This document shows positions 44,202 through 53,287 of a stretch of 64,000 bases of DNA, in pieces (position 1 is the first letter of the stretch; each line of letters opens with the position of its first letter). The DNA comes from Phycisphaerae bacterium (GTDB lineage: Bacteria > Planctomycetota > Phycisphaerae > Phycisphaerales > UBA1924): the NCBI GenBank assembly GCA_030429705.1, contig JAUIES010000001.1:1116001-1180000 (forward strand). The letters run 5' to 3'. The translations under genes were made by a program, and so were the position numbers. A model generated the notes under the pieces. It ran no database searches. It saw only the letters and a list, made by a program, of their open reading frames with translations, and was not told where the DNA came from.

Positions 44202-45107
44202 TTACGCTGTCTCAATTTTCGTTTCGTTCATCACACGGTCCGCATAGGCGTTCATCGCATCGCGGAGTTGCTCGAACGACTCGAGCACATAGAGAATCGG
44301 TTGATAATGATCGATCTCAAAATCGGTCTCGACGACACGGTCAAGGTCAAACGCACGGCGTTCCACTTTGCCTTCGCCGGTACCTTCAGGAGCGTGGAGG
44401 GCGTGATGACTTTCGCCATGGCTCGATATCAGACCAGACCCGTAGGTCTTCAGCCGTCCGTCCTCATGCACCAAGCCAAACTCAACGGTAAACCAAAACA
44501 ACCTCGCCAACGCTTCGGTATGCTGCGGCCCGGCGTGGAGGGCCGCTTTGCCGTAGGTCTGCAAGAATTCAGCAAACACTTCGTCGGCATGTAAGGGAAC
44601 ATGCCCAAAGACATCATGGAAGATGTCAGGCTCGGGCAGGTAATCCATCTTGTCCTTCGGACGAACAATTACAGTCGTCGGAAACTCACGGCGACTCAAA
44701 CATGCAAAAAACGCCTTTGCCGGCAAATAGCCCGGCACGCCACGGCTCTGCCAACCTGTCAACGGACGAAGGTACTCGTTGATCCCAGTCACGGTGCGCG
44801 CCGGGTCGTAGGGGTCGGGTGCCTGTCCGAAGAGCAACGGCACACGGTCGGGCACAAGCCGAATCGCTCGGAGACCTGCAAGAAAAGTGTTGGATGCCTG
44901 CTCTTCGAGCACGGTCCATCGTTTCTCATACATCTCTTTCCAGACGGCGTGGTTCTCTTCGCTGTACCGGTCGTACAACTGCGTCACATAGAACGACTCG
45001 GTCTCGATCTGATCTTCGGGCAGATCCGCTGCCGCATCGGCTGCAGCCTGAGCCCGGTCAAAATCCTCGCCATCGATGATGTTGTTGTAACTGATGTCGC
45101 TGCGCAT
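44202..45107 (-). CDS. phhA: Phenylalanine 4-monooxygenase
   Basis: A 301-residue non-heme iron, pterin-dependent enzyme converting phenylalanine to tyrosine. The iron ligands are visible in EPDIFHDVFGHVPLH (two His) and FWFTVEFGLV (Glu). The fold continues with LKTYGSGLISSHGE and DFEIDHYQPILYVLESFEQL. There is no N-terminal ACT domain, as in other bacterial forms. No pterin-4a-carbinolamine dehydratase gene is adjacent; the amidohydrolase at 45181 lies upstream on the same strand. Confidence 0.95.
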   Translation of the reverse strand: MRSDISYNNIIDGEDFDRAQAAADAAADLPEDQIETESFYVTQLYDRYSEENHAVWKEMYEKRWTVLEEQASNTFLAGLRAIRLVPDRVPLLFGQAPDPYDPARTVTGINEYLRPLTGWQSRGVPGYLPAKAFFACLSRREFPTTVIVRPKDKMDYLPEPDIFHDVFGHVPLHADEVFAEFLQTYGKAALHAGPQHTEALARLFWFTVEFGLVHEDGRLKTYGSGLISSHGESHHALHAPEGTGEGKVERRAFDLDRVVETDFEIDHYQPILYVLESFEQLRDAMNAYADRVMNETKIETA

Positions 45108-45180
45108 AATGCCTGCCCTTCATGGCGTCAATCGCCAGTCAACTGCATCATTATAGACATCGGCGACGCTGACCCGCAGA

Positions 45181-46461
45181 TCACCTGGTGGACGACGCCA
45201 CGCCAAAACAGGCCCACGCCTCGTCTTCTGTCAGTGCCTGATCCTTTCCGATCGCAGCCTCTGGCTTATGTGTTTCACGCCGCCGGTGCACAGCCCCTCG
45301 AACACTGTCAGCGGGGTCTGGGCGCACAATGGGAACATCACTACCAAATATCAACCCCTCGCCAGGTATCAATCCGGCATCAATCAACGATCGCAAAGGC
45401 ATGACCCGATCAAGCCGGTCAGGCAGGCCCCGACGAAGTGCTTCGATGTCATACAGCAGGTGGCATGGCTGAACACTCGCGATCACACCAAGTTCCGCGA
45501 ACCGAGGCACATCGTCCGCATCGATGACTTCACAGTGCTCGATCCGGTGCCCTCGCGCTTGGGGTCCGACCCGTTCTATCGCATCGAGGACCGACCTCAC
45601 GGCTGCATCACCGATCGCGTGAGCAGCAATGGGCAAACCGAGTTCATCACACTGGCGAATCGAATCTTCAATCGCGCTCGCCGACATCATCGGCGTGCCG
45701 TACGGGTGATCTGGTTGGCTATCCGCATATGGGTGAAGCATCCATGCTGTTCTGCTGTTCAGCGTGCCATCAACGAAGATCTTTCCGCCACCCAACGCAA
45801 CCTCGTCTGTCGCCCAAGCCTGATGCGATGTATAGACCTCCGCGAGGTCTGTGACCAAAGGCCAGAGCCGGAACCTGACACGGCCGCGGTAAGTTGCTGC
45901 AATCGCTGCAAGCGACGGTCCGAGCCAGGTCTGGGCTTTGAGATCGTGGATCTCAACAAAGCCATGGCGCTCGACAAGATCGGTCACCCCGGCGCGCAAC
46001 ATCTGCATCCGTAACACTTCGGCTGGTTCTGGTACCGCATCCCACACAGCCAGTGCCGCTCGCTCGTACACCACGCCTGTCAACGCGCCAGCCTTGTCTC
46101 GGCCGACGATGCCGCCCAGAGGATTCGGCGAATCGTGATCAAAACCCGCAGCCGAGAGTGCGATCGTGTTGCCAACGAGGGCGTGATAATCGAAACACCA
46201 CGCGATGATCGGTTGCGTCGTCGAAACTGCGTCGAGTTGTGCGATCGTTGGCCAGATCGGTTCTTCCCAGCCGTCGGGACGGGCTCCGTGGGCCAGGATC
46301 GGTTCGTTGTCATGTGCGCGCGCCCGTTCGACGAGCAGGTGAATCACCTCGCCAGCGCTTGAGCAAGATGAAAGATCGACCATCTCGATCGATCGTCCGT
46401 GTTGAAACAAATGTGCGTGGGCTTCACGCAAGCCATTGATGTGAGGCGCTGTCACGAACAA
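45181..46461 (-). CDS. Amidohydrolase family 3 protein (YtcJ-like)
   Basis: A 426-residue metal-dependent hydrolase. Motifs are REAHAHLF (metal-binding HxH), GKIFVDGTLNSRTAWML with the bridging acidic region, IAAHAIGDAAVRSVL (metal His), HRIEHCEVI (metal His) and GLIFGSDVPIV (catalytic Asp). It is shorter at the N-terminus than YtcJ proteins of about 540 residues, lacking most of the first beta-sandwich. Substrate unknown. Its start lies 10 bases inside the stop region of the HugZ-like gene. Confidence 0.8.
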   Translation of the reverse strand: MFVTAPHINGLREAHAHLFQHGRSIEMVDLSSCSSAGEVIHLLVERARAHDNEPILAHGARPDGWEEPIWPTIAQLDAVSTTQPIIAWCFDYHALVGNTIALSAAGFDHDSPNPLGGIVGRDKAGALTGVVYERAALAVWDAVPEPAEVLRMQMLRAGVTDLVERHGFVEIHDLKAQTWLGPSLAAIAATYRGRVRFRLWPLVTDLAEVYTSHQAWATDEVALGGGKIFVDGTLNSRTAWMLHPYADSQPDHPYGTPMMSASAIEDSIRQCDELGLPIAAHAIGDAAVRSVLDAIERVGPQARGHRIEHCEVIDADDVPRFAELGVIASVQPCHLLYDIEALRRGLPDRLDRVMPLRSLIDAGLIPGEGLIFGSDVPIVRPDPADSVRGAVHRRRETHKPEAAIGKDQALTEDEAWACFGVASSTR

Positions 46462-47096
46462 TCTCCGATATCAAACATCGCATCAATCTCTATCATGGCG
46501 TCCTCTGCGGTGGCAACTTCAACAGCGAACGCCATACGCACCACACCGAGCCCGACCCGAATATCAACGCCGTAACCATCGACTCCGACGACCACAATGT
46601 CCGTCTCGTGCACGCCGAAGTGATCGTGCACCGCTCGGATCACACGGTCGCGTGATGCGTTGCATCGACGACACAACATCGATTCGTGAGCAATCAGTCC
46701 ATTCACGCAGACGAGCTCGTCGCCATCAAAGACATCGTCGCCGTAGCGACCACATTCGATTGTCGCCCACACCCAGAGCCCCCCACCGATACGCCCGTGG
46801 TACGCCATGTGACGGTCTCGCAGTTCTTCGCTCACAGGTGGCTCGTGTGTGATCTCGACCTGCATCTCAAGAACAGGATCGGCAGAAGCGCCGGGTTCTT
46901 CCGGCAGGTACACCGTGTGACTTTCGAGCTCCATCATGGCGCTTGATATCGGAAACACCAGCCGACCTGATCGACCGTCGACGACGAAGTGACATGGCTC
47001 CGCGCGCGTTTCAATGCCGTCAGCGTGCAGAGCAATCAAACGACCCACCCGATGAGATCGCAACACACTTCGAGCAACTTCCTGTGATTCGTCCAT
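46452..47096 (-). CDS. HugZ-like protein (split-barrel FMN fold plus DUF2470-like tail)
   Basis: A 214-residue protein. The first part (SHRVGRLIALHADGIETRAEPCHFVVDG ... LVFPISSAMM) fits the pyridoxamine-phosphate-oxidase-like split barrel, the fold that binds FMN or heme. The C-terminal part (VVVGVDGYGVDIRVGLGVVRMAF) is close to the DUF2470 pattern seen in heme-utilisation proteins HugZ/HutZ. The usual heme His is not obvious. The ATG at 47096 is preferred to a GTG at 47111. It precedes the amidohydrolase gene with a 10-base overlap. Confidence 0.55.
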   Translation of the reverse strand: MDESQEVARSVLRSHRVGRLIALHADGIETRAEPCHFVVDGRSGRLVFPISSAMMELESHTVYLPEEPGASADPVLEMQVEITHEPPVSEELRDRHMAYHGRIGGGLWVWATIECGRYGDDVFDGDELVCVNGLIAHESMLCRRCNASRDRVIRAVHDHFGVHETDIVVVGVDGYGVDIRVGLGVVRMAFAVEVATAEDAMIEIDAMFDIGDCS

Positions 47097-47118
47097 GTCC
47101 CCATTGTCCACACATGCT

Positions 47119-47159
47119 CGACAAAAACAAGCGGATCGACTCGTGTTGAGTCGATCCGC
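47119..47159 (-). terminator. Intrinsic terminator after the histone-like gene
   Basis: A perfect 12-bp stem (47131-47142 with 47148-47159, loop GTGTT on the plus strand) followed on the minus strand by TTGTTTTTG. It lies 40 bases after the stop of the histone-like gene and just upstream of the HugZ-like gene. Confidence 0.88.
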
Positions 47160-47198
47160 GTGATCTTTCGATCTGATTTGATGTCTGATCAGGTTTGA

Positions 47199-47591
47199 TC
47201 AGGCACGCTTGGCCCGTTTGCGGGTTGCCTTCTTGGCAGCCTTCTTCGCGGTCTTCTTCTTCGCAGCTTTCTTCACGGTTTTCTTGGCTGCTTTCTTACG
47301 GGTCGCCTTCTTGGCGGTCTTTTTCTTGGCCGTCTTCTTCTTGGCAGCCTTCTTCACAGTCTTCTTCTTGGCAGCCTTCTTCGCGGTCTTCTTCGCTGCT
47401 TTCTTCACGGTCTTCTTGGCTGCCTTTTTACGGGTTGCCTTCTTGGCGGTCTTCTTCGCAGCCTTCTTCACGGTCTTCTTGGCAGCCTTCTTGCGGGTCG
47501 CCTTCTTCGCTGTCTTCTTCGCAGCCTTCTTGGTCGCGCGTTTAGCTGCTTTCTTCCGGGTTGCTTTCTTTGCTGTCTTCTTCTTGGCCAT
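47199..47591 (-). CDS. Histone H1-like lysine-rich protein
   Basis: A 130-residue protein almost wholly of Lys, Ala, Thr and Arg in repeats of the type KKTAKKA, KKTVKKA and TRKKAAKK, like the C-terminal tail of eukaryotic H1 and bacterial HctA/HctB-type proteins. It should bind DNA non-specifically and compact the nucleoid. No globular domain is present. Start is the ATG at 47591, with AGGAG 7 bases upstream; the longer frame to 47651 would add an unrelated leader. The DNA itself is a degenerate tandem repeat. Confidence 0.85.
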   Translation of the reverse strand: MAKKKTAKKATRKKAAKRATKKAAKKTAKKATRKKAAKKTVKKAAKKTAKKATRKKAAKKTVKKAAKKTAKKAAKKKTVKKAAKKKTAKKKTAKKATRKKAAKKTVKKAAKKKTAKKAAKKATRKRAKRA

Positions 47592-48072
47592 TGCAATACT
47601 CCTGAACAGGTTCGAGAACCGAAAACACTTGTGAACCGGCTGCGTACTCAAACCGGAATGAACAACATCAACTTCGCCGTCTATCGGATGAATACGAGGC
47701 TCTGCTTGAGCAATCGACGCTATTCATCCCCCCCAACTGGTTGATTTACAACGCCAACATACACACACAACGCACTTTGTGCATGTCAACACGCGCATTT
47801 CATCCACAATCGTGTGCGCACAACGCGCGAACACCGTCGGCAAAACTGCATCACGCGCGACAAACCAACACGCAACACATGTCGATTGTCTACAACACGG
47901 TTCATGTGCGCAAAAACTACGAACACCCATAGATCGCAACACGATCGCACCATGTTCGACGCATTTCGCACCATAATCACGAACGCCAACAGTTTGCGCA
48001 ATCATGCAAGTCAACGCGCGCAGCGTGCAATCATGCCGCTAAACTTGTCTCCACGCACCACAGGAGACTTTG
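47592..48072. other. 480-bp C/A-rich intergenic region
   Basis: The region between the divergent histone-like and M16 genes. Its second half (about 47750-48050) is poor in G on the plus strand and contains AACAC seven times between 47788 and 47942 (starts at 47788, 47830, 47867, 47874, 47894, 47922, 47938). The short open frames here show no protein-like composition. It must contain the promoters of both neighbours. Nothing else is recognised. Confidence 0.5.
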
Positions 48073-49308
48073 ATGACGCGTATCCACACTTGTTCACTCG
48101 ATTGCAACGCGCAGCTTGTGGTTGAAAACATGCCCGGCGTGCAGTCTGCAGCGATTGTGTGGCTTGTACCGGCCGGTCACGCGCACGATTCTGAACAAAA
48201 AATGGGTCTCGCCACCATCACCAGCGAAATGTTGATGCGTGGCTCGGGCGATCACGATTCTCGACAGTTCGCCGACGCGTGCGACGAAATTGGAATGAGT
48301 CATGGCGTCGATGCTGGTCCGTTCTATATCAAAGCCGCGTCCACGATGATTGCAGACCAACTCCCACGCGCATGCGATCTCTTGCGCGATCTGGTTCTCA
48401 AGCCTCGATTCGAACCGCAGGCACTCGAACCTGTTCGCGATCTGGCACTGCAAGCGCTCTCATCACTCCTCGATGAGCCCCAACAACGAGCTGTTCTCGG
48501 TGCGCGTAGCCGACATTACCCTGTCCCGCTCAACCGGTCCGGACTCGGAACCGAATCAGGGATTCAAGCCGTCACACTCGAAGACATCGCTGCTTCCTGG
48601 GCTCAGTTGGCAAAACCGGGTGGGTCAATCATCGCCGTTGCGGGCGCTGTCGAACTCGAACCAGTTCGCGACCTGCTCAACAGCCTTCTGAAGGACTGGG
48701 AGGGCGACGGATCTCTCCCTGCAACGGTCGGCGATGCTGCGCGCGGATACGCACATGAACAGGATGACTCCAATCAGATGCAAATCGTGGTGGTGCACGA
48801 TGCGCCGCACGCCAACGACGAATGCCACATGCTTGAAAGCGTCGCGGTTTCCGTTCTGTCAGGTGGTATGTCCGGCCGATTGTTTTCTGAAGTACGCGAG
48901 AAGCGAGGCTTGTGTTACAGCGTGAGTGCAAGTTATAGAAGCGACCGCGATTTCGGCTCGGTCACCGGATATGTCGGGACCACACCCGAACGAGCCCAGG
49001 AATCACTCGATGTCTTGCTCGCCGAGTTTGAACGGCTGCGTCAGGGGGTCAGTCAGGAAGAGTTTGATCGAGCGCTGGTCGGCCTCAAATCACGCGTCAT
49101 CTTCAGCGGCGAATCGTCGGGCGCACGAGCAGGCGCACTCGCATCAGATATCCACAAGCGCGGTCAGCCCCGGTCGCTGGAAGAAATCGCGTTGCAACTG
49201 GATGAAATCACGCTGCCAGCCCTCAACGCCTATCTTTCCAACCGATCGCTCGGTCGACTCACCATTCAAACACTTGGCCCTGATCCATTAACCCCACCGA
49301 GCCTGTGA
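48073..49308 (+). CDS. M16 family peptidase-like protein lacking the zinc motif
   Basis: A 411-residue protein with both halves of the M16 fold. Where active peptidases have HxxEH after the first strand (GLAHFLEHM), this protein has GLATITSEMLMRG, so the metal site is absent. The C-terminal half keeps the R/Y pair segment VREKRGLCYSVSASY. Such subunits usually pair with an active M16 partner, none of which is in the window. Start is ATG at 48073, with AGGAG about 7 bases upstream, rather than the TTG at 48070. Confidence 0.85.
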   Translation: MTRIHTCSLDCNAQLVVENMPGVQSAAIVWLVPAGHAHDSEQKMGLATITSEMLMRGSGDHDSRQFADACDEIGMSHGVDAGPFYIKAASTMIADQLPRACDLLRDLVLKPRFEPQALEPVRDLALQALSSLLDEPQQRAVLGARSRHYPVPLNRSGLGTESGIQAVTLEDIAASWAQLAKPGGSIIAVAGAVELEPVRDLLNSLLKDWEGDGSLPATVGDAARGYAHEQDDSNQMQIVVVHDAPHANDECHMLESVAVSVLSGGMSGRLFSEVREKRGLCYSVSASYRSDRDFGSVTGYVGTTPERAQESLDVLLAEFERLRQGVSQEEFDRALVGLKSRVIFSGESSGARAGALASDIHKRGQPRSLEEIALQLDEITLPALNAYLSNRSLGRLTIQTLGPDPLTPPSL

Positions 49309-49315
49309 GACCATC

Positions 49316-51058
49316 GTGACACCCAGGCTATCGCGCCTCATCACGCAATACGCATTGCTCGCGATTTTGCTCGCCGGGCTTGGGTTCTTTCTGTTGTACC
49401 CGATCTGGCTCACCGTCGCTGGGGGGCTCGCGGTCGACCCAGCGGTGGGGGTCGGTCTCAGTAGCGACACCTGGACATTCGCCCATCTCGCACTCGCGCT
49501 GAGTGATCCGACGATTCAGGATGGCCTCGTCAACTCGTTCCTCATCGCGGTGTGCACCACAGCGCTCTGCATCGTCATCTCGGTCCCGTTGGCGACTTTC
49601 TCAGCGTGGTATCAGTTCCCCGGCAAGAAACTTTTCAACGCGTCCATTCTGGTGCCGCTCATCTTGCCGCCCTTTGTCGGTGCGATCGGCATGCGCGCCC
49701 TCATCGGTCGCGAAGGCGCGATCAACGCCTTGCTCGGTACAGAGTGGGATATTCTCGGCGAAGCCAAGTTCTGGGGCGTGGTCCTGGTCGAAGCACTGCA
49801 TCTCTACCCAATTATTTATCTCAACGCGACCGCTGCACTCGCCAACCTTGACCCCGCACTGAACGAATCTGCCGAAAATCTAGGTTGTGGCCCGTGGCGT
49901 CGATTCTTTCGCATTACCTTGCCGCTCATCCGCCCCGGCCTGTTCGCAGGCTGCACCATCGTCTTTATCTGGTCGTTCACCGAACTTGGCACCCCCTTGA
50001 TGTTCGACTTCTACCGCGTGACACCGGTACAGATTTACAACGGCCTCAAGGAGGTCGAAAACTCCGCTGCCCCCTATGCCCTCACGATCATCCTGTTGTT
50101 CTTCTCGATCCTGTTCTATGTCCTTGGTCGGCTGGTCTTCGGCCGCAAGGGCCACGCGATGTACTCCAAAGCCGCCCGCGCCTCAGATGAAAAAACTCTG
50201 CCGATCATCCCGCGCATCATCGCTGTGACCATGTTCGTATCGGTCACCCTGCTCGCCCTGTTGCCACACATCGGCGTGGTGTTGTCGAGCCTTTCCGGGG
50301 TTGGGTCCTGGTATCGCACCATCCTCCCGACCGAGTTCACAGCCAGCCACTTCTCTGAAGCATTGGGAGCGCCCGATGCATTTGGCGCCATTCGTGTCAG
50401 CCTCGGACTATCGGTGGTCGCCATGCTCGCTGACATCGTGCTTGGTGTATTGATCGCCTACATCATCGTGCGCACCAAACTCGTCGGCCGAAATGTGCTC
50501 GACACGCTGGTCATGCTGCCACTTGCGGTACCTGGTCTTGTGCTTGCATTTGGTTTCGTTGCGATGACGCTTCGTTGGCCATTCGGACGCGACGATCCGC
50601 TCGAAGGCGTCCTCGCTGTCTTCGGTGCAGATCCAAACCCATTCCCACTGCTCATCATTGCCTATGGCGTGCGCCGATTGCCATATCTCGTGCGCTCGGC
50701 AGCCGCCGGTCTCGAGCAAACCTCGGGCGAACTCGAAGAAGCAGCGATCAACCTTGGTGCGTCGCGCCTCACCGCTGTTCGCAAGGTCATCATCCCCCTC
50801 ATCATGGCCAATCTGATCGCGGGCGGACTGCTCGTCTTCAGTTTCTCGATGCTCGAGGTGTCCGATTCGATGGTGCTCGCACAAAAACCAAGCCACTTCC
50901 CGATCACGAAGATGATCTTCGAATACATGAACCGCCTTGGTGATGGGCCTTATATCGCAAGTGCGATGGGTGTCTGGGGCATGGCGCTGCTCACCGTCAC
51001 GCTATTCGGCGCTTCACTCTTGCTCGGTAAAAAACTCGGGTCAATCTTCCGCGTTTAA
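49316..51058 (+). CDS. ABC transporter permease, two fused membrane domains (FbpB/ThiP-like)
   Basis: A 580-residue protein with about twelve predicted helices. It is a fusion of two permease domains, each with an EAA loop: ESAENLGCGPWRRFFRITLPLI and EAAINLGASRLTAVRKVIIPLI. This layout is that of iron(III) FbpB, thiamine ThiP and similar importers. No ATPase or binding-protein gene is next to it; a fitting binding protein lies at 1526. Start is GTG at 49316. Its last 18 bases overlap the convergent TVP38 gene. Confidence 0.88.
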   Translation: MTPRLSRLITQYALLAILLAGLGFFLLYPIWLTVAGGLAVDPAVGVGLSSDTWTFAHLALALSDPTIQDGLVNSFLIAVCTTALCIVISVPLATFSAWYQFPGKKLFNASILVPLILPPFVGAIGMRALIGREGAINALLGTEWDILGEAKFWGVVLVEALHLYPIIYLNATAALANLDPALNESAENLGCGPWRRFFRITLPLIRPGLFAGCTIVFIWSFTELGTPLMFDFYRVTPVQIYNGLKEVENSAAPYALTIILLFFSILFYVLGRLVFGRKGHAMYSKAARASDEKTLPIIPRIIAVTMFVSVTLLALLPHIGVVLSSLSGVGSWYRTILPTEFTASHFSEALGAPDAFGAIRVSLGLSVVAMLADIVLGVLIAYIIVRTKLVGRNVLDTLVMLPLAVPGLVLAFGFVAMTLRWPFGRDDPLEGVLAVFGADPNPFPLLIIAYGVRRLPYLVRSAAAGLEQTSGELEEAAINLGASRLTAVRKVIIPLIMANLIAGGLLVFSFSMLEVSDSMVLAQKPSHFPITKMIFEYMNRLGDGPYIASAMGVWGMALLTVTLFGASLLLGKKLGSIFRV

Positions 51059-51877
51059 TGCGTCAGGCGCTGCATCGGTGTCGGCGGCTGCTTGACCGCT
51101 CGCACTTGCCTTGGCGAGCGCCCGCTTGGCAATCGCACCAATCACAATCATCACCACAATGACAACCGCGATATTGGCCGGAAGCCACCAGACAGGCTTG
51201 TCAGCCTCGGCGAGGTCTTTCGCAGCAGCGGAGGCGCCCTGTTGCTCTGCAAACTGAGCCGCCAGGTAGACGGCTGCGAATGTGCGCGGCGCCAATCCAA
51301 CAACGGTGCCGATGACATATGCCGGCCATCGAACGCCCGCCCCCGCAAGCGCGAGATTGGTCAGTGCAAACGGCGAGTTAGGCGGGACACGAATCAAGGT
51401 CACGATGCCCAGCGTTGACCAAAACCCGCGCCCAACGAGGCTGTCTCGCACGATCTTGGCTTTCGGGTGGCTTTGAATCTCCGCTTCCATCCGTGACCGC
51501 GCAATGGTTTGCGCCACGATATATCCAACGAGCGACGCGCCGGTGAATCCGACGATTGCTGCTGCGAAGCCTTCGACAACACCAAACGCAAACCCTGCCA
51601 GTATCGACTGAGAGTAAGTTGGCAGAGCGCCCAGGCCTGCACTGAAGATGAAAATGACGACATACATGATCAATCCGAGCACCGCGTGTTCGCGCAGAAA
51701 CATCGAAATGTCGTTGATATAAACCAGAAGCAGAATCCCGCCGATCGCCGGGAATACTGCCCAAAGCCCGCCGAGGATGGCTGCTGGCCCGAGTCGGCGC
51801 AATACTGCACCGATTGAATCGGGCGATTCGTCGTGTTCATTCGTCGCGGTGGTTTCAGGCTGATTTTGGTCGCTCAC
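51041..51877 (-). CDS. TVP38/TMEM64 family membrane protein
   Basis: A 278-residue protein with the VTT (SNARE-associated) domain: SAGLGALPTYSQSILAGFAFGVVEGFAAAIVGFTGASLVGYIVAQTIAR, then LIRVPPNSPFALTNLALAGAGVRWPAYVIGTVVGLAPRTF. About six membrane helices are predicted, with a soluble 20-residue N-terminus and an Ala-rich C-terminus. Family members are thought to move lipids or solutes across membranes. It converges on the ABC permease with an 18-base overlap. Confidence 0.88.
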   Translation of the reverse strand: MSDQNQPETTATNEHDESPDSIGAVLRRLGPAAILGGLWAVFPAIGGILLLVYINDISMFLREHAVLGLIMYVVIFIFSAGLGALPTYSQSILAGFAFGVVEGFAAAIVGFTGASLVGYIVAQTIARSRMEAEIQSHPKAKIVRDSLVGRGFWSTLGIVTLIRVPPNSPFALTNLALAGAGVRWPAYVIGTVVGLAPRTFAAVYLAAQFAEQQGASAAAKDLAEADKPVWWLPANIAVVIVVMIVIGAIAKRALAKASASGQAAADTDAAPDALNAED

Positions 51878-52184
51878 GCAGACAGCGTAGCGTCACACGG
51901 ACTTGGAATGCACAATTCCGGGCGAAAGGAGTTCGCCGGCTCGAATTGAGCCGACGAACTCGGAGGAGAGAGAGAGACCTCTATATATCACAAATACCTC
52001 TCACGAGTGAGAACTGCCTGATATCCACCAATTATTCGCAAATCGTGGATGTTGGTTGCATCGGTCCGCCTCGTTTCGGAGATCGACCAGGATACCATCC
52101 AACTGATTGAACGCCACATCGCCCGCGTGGGCACGAGGCCAAACGATCCGTGTCGAGTGACAACTCGGCCAGGAGATTCCCGTC
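51878..52184. other. 307-bp region between divergent genes with inverted repeat
   Basis: A nearly perfect inverted repeat lies at 51929-51961: GAGTTCG-C-CGGCTC, 5-base loop, GAGCCG-A-CGAACTC, with one mismatch. It has no T-run on either side, so it is not a classical terminator. Further on are a CTCAC-GA-GTGAG palindrome (about 52001-52012), an AT-rich stretch and an ATCCAC ... GTGGAT pair 16 bases apart. The region must hold promoters for both flanking genes. Confidence 0.5.
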
Positions 52185-53150
52185 ATGATCCCAAAGCCGC
52201 CGCCGCGTGAAGGCTCACTCGGATTCCTGTTTATCCCGCCTTATCGCGTTCAGGGCGTATCTGTTGCTGGCGAAGCAACCTGCATTCAGATTCCGGAACT
52301 GGATCTCTGCTTTGACATGGGCACCTGCCCCCGTGCAGCACTCGCCAGCAAGTACGCGGTGATCTCTCACGGGCACATGGACCACATCGGCGGGCTTGCG
52401 TACTGGTGTAGCCAGCGTCGATTCCAAGGCATGGGAACAGGCAAAATCGTGTGCGATGCGCGCATTGCAGACGCTGTACGATCAATGATGCAGGGGTTTG
52501 TTGACCTCGAACGGCAACAAACGCCCTTCGAGATCATCGAAATGGACCCTGAATCGGGTGATGGGCTTGAGATCAAGAACAATATTTTCCTCAGGCCTTT
52601 TGCAACAGAGCACACCGCCCCGTCGCTCGGTTACAGCATCGTTGAAAAGCGCACGAAACTGAAAGAGGAGTACGCGGGTTTCCCGCAAGAGAAACTGCGC
52701 GAACTGAAAAGCCGCGGAGAAGAAATCACGCGCGAACTCGAGATTCCGCAGATCGCGTACCTCGGCGACACGCTTCCAGGGCCTCATCTGCTCCGCGATG
52801 ATGTCCGCAAAGCCCAGATCATCATTACGGAATGCACTTTCTTCGAGCCCGAGCATCGCAGCCGAGCAAAAATTGGCATGCACATGCATGCTGAGGACAT
52901 TGCCGAATGGCTTCGCGTCGTTGAGTGCGAAGCCATGGTGATCACCCATGTTTCACGCCGAACCCACATTCCAAACGCGACACAAACGATTCAAGACCTT
53001 GTTGGCGAAGCGTTGGCTCGCAAGGTTTTCTTTTTGATGGATCACCGAACCAATCGCATGCGATATGAAGAACAAGCCGAGCGAGCGCGAGTGCGTGAAG
53101 CGGAACTTGCAGCCCGAACCGAGCCTGTCAAATGCGCAAAAGATGGTTGA
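52185..53150 (+). CDS. MBL-fold hydrolase, ribonuclease Z-like
   Basis: A 321-residue metallo-beta-lactamase protein. The metal motif is SHGHMDHIGGL, with further ligands in PFATEHTAPSLGY, IAYLGDT and VITHVSRRT. The FATEHT and GDT arrangement matches the RNase Z/ElaC branch, which trims tRNA 3' ends, but a clear exosite arm is absent, so tRNA processing is not certain. AGGAG lies 8 bases before the ATG. The dnaA promoter candidate overlaps its stop codon. Confidence 0.82.
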   Translation: MIPKPPPREGSLGFLFIPPYRVQGVSVAGEATCIQIPELDLCFDMGTCPRAALASKYAVISHGHMDHIGGLAYWCSQRRFQGMGTGKIVCDARIADAVRSMMQGFVDLERQQTPFEIIEMDPESGDGLEIKNNIFLRPFATEHTAPSLGYSIVEKRTKLKEEYAGFPQEKLRELKSRGEEITRELEIPQIAYLGDTLPGPHLLRDDVRKAQIIITECTFFEPEHRSRAKIGMHMHAEDIAEWLRVVECEAMVITHVSRRTHIPNATQTIQDLVGEALARKVFFLMDHRTNRMRYEEQAERARVREAELAARTEPVKCAKDG

Positions 53151-53175
53151 CAGAATCACTGCTCTCGTTTACGGT
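53147..53175 (+). promoter_or_regulatory. Candidate dnaA promoter
   Basis: TTGACA at 53147-53152 is a perfect -35 match, followed after exactly 17 bases by TACGGT, a weak -10. The -35 overlaps the stop codon of the RNase Z-like gene. It would give a leader of about 105 bases that includes the CGCGCTG/CAGCGCG hairpin at 53254-53270 before dnaA. Confidence 0.4.
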
Positions 53176-53287
53176 TTGCACTTCGCGTCGGACGCTTCTG
53201 TGTGTACTGGGAGGCAGCGTTCTTCGCACAACTGCATGCGTTGGTTCTAGAGGCGCGCTGCCACAGCGCGGATGAGGTCGCACCCAC

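Noticed and set aside
47199-47591. Tandem repeats that could suggest a CRISPR-like array.
   Set aside because: The repeats are codon repeats of a Lys/Ala-rich protein with no spacers. No CRISPR array was seen anywhere in the window.
47209-47634. A plus-strand frame of Phe/Ala/Val-rich repeats.
   Set aside because: It is the complement of the Lys/Ala repeats of the histone-like gene, which has a ribosome site and terminator in the right places.
51962-52100. AT-rich stretch with ATCCAC/GTGGAT pair as an origin.
   Set aside because: Only two partial DnaA-box-like sites, each with two or more mismatches, and promoters of the flanking genes explain the AT content.
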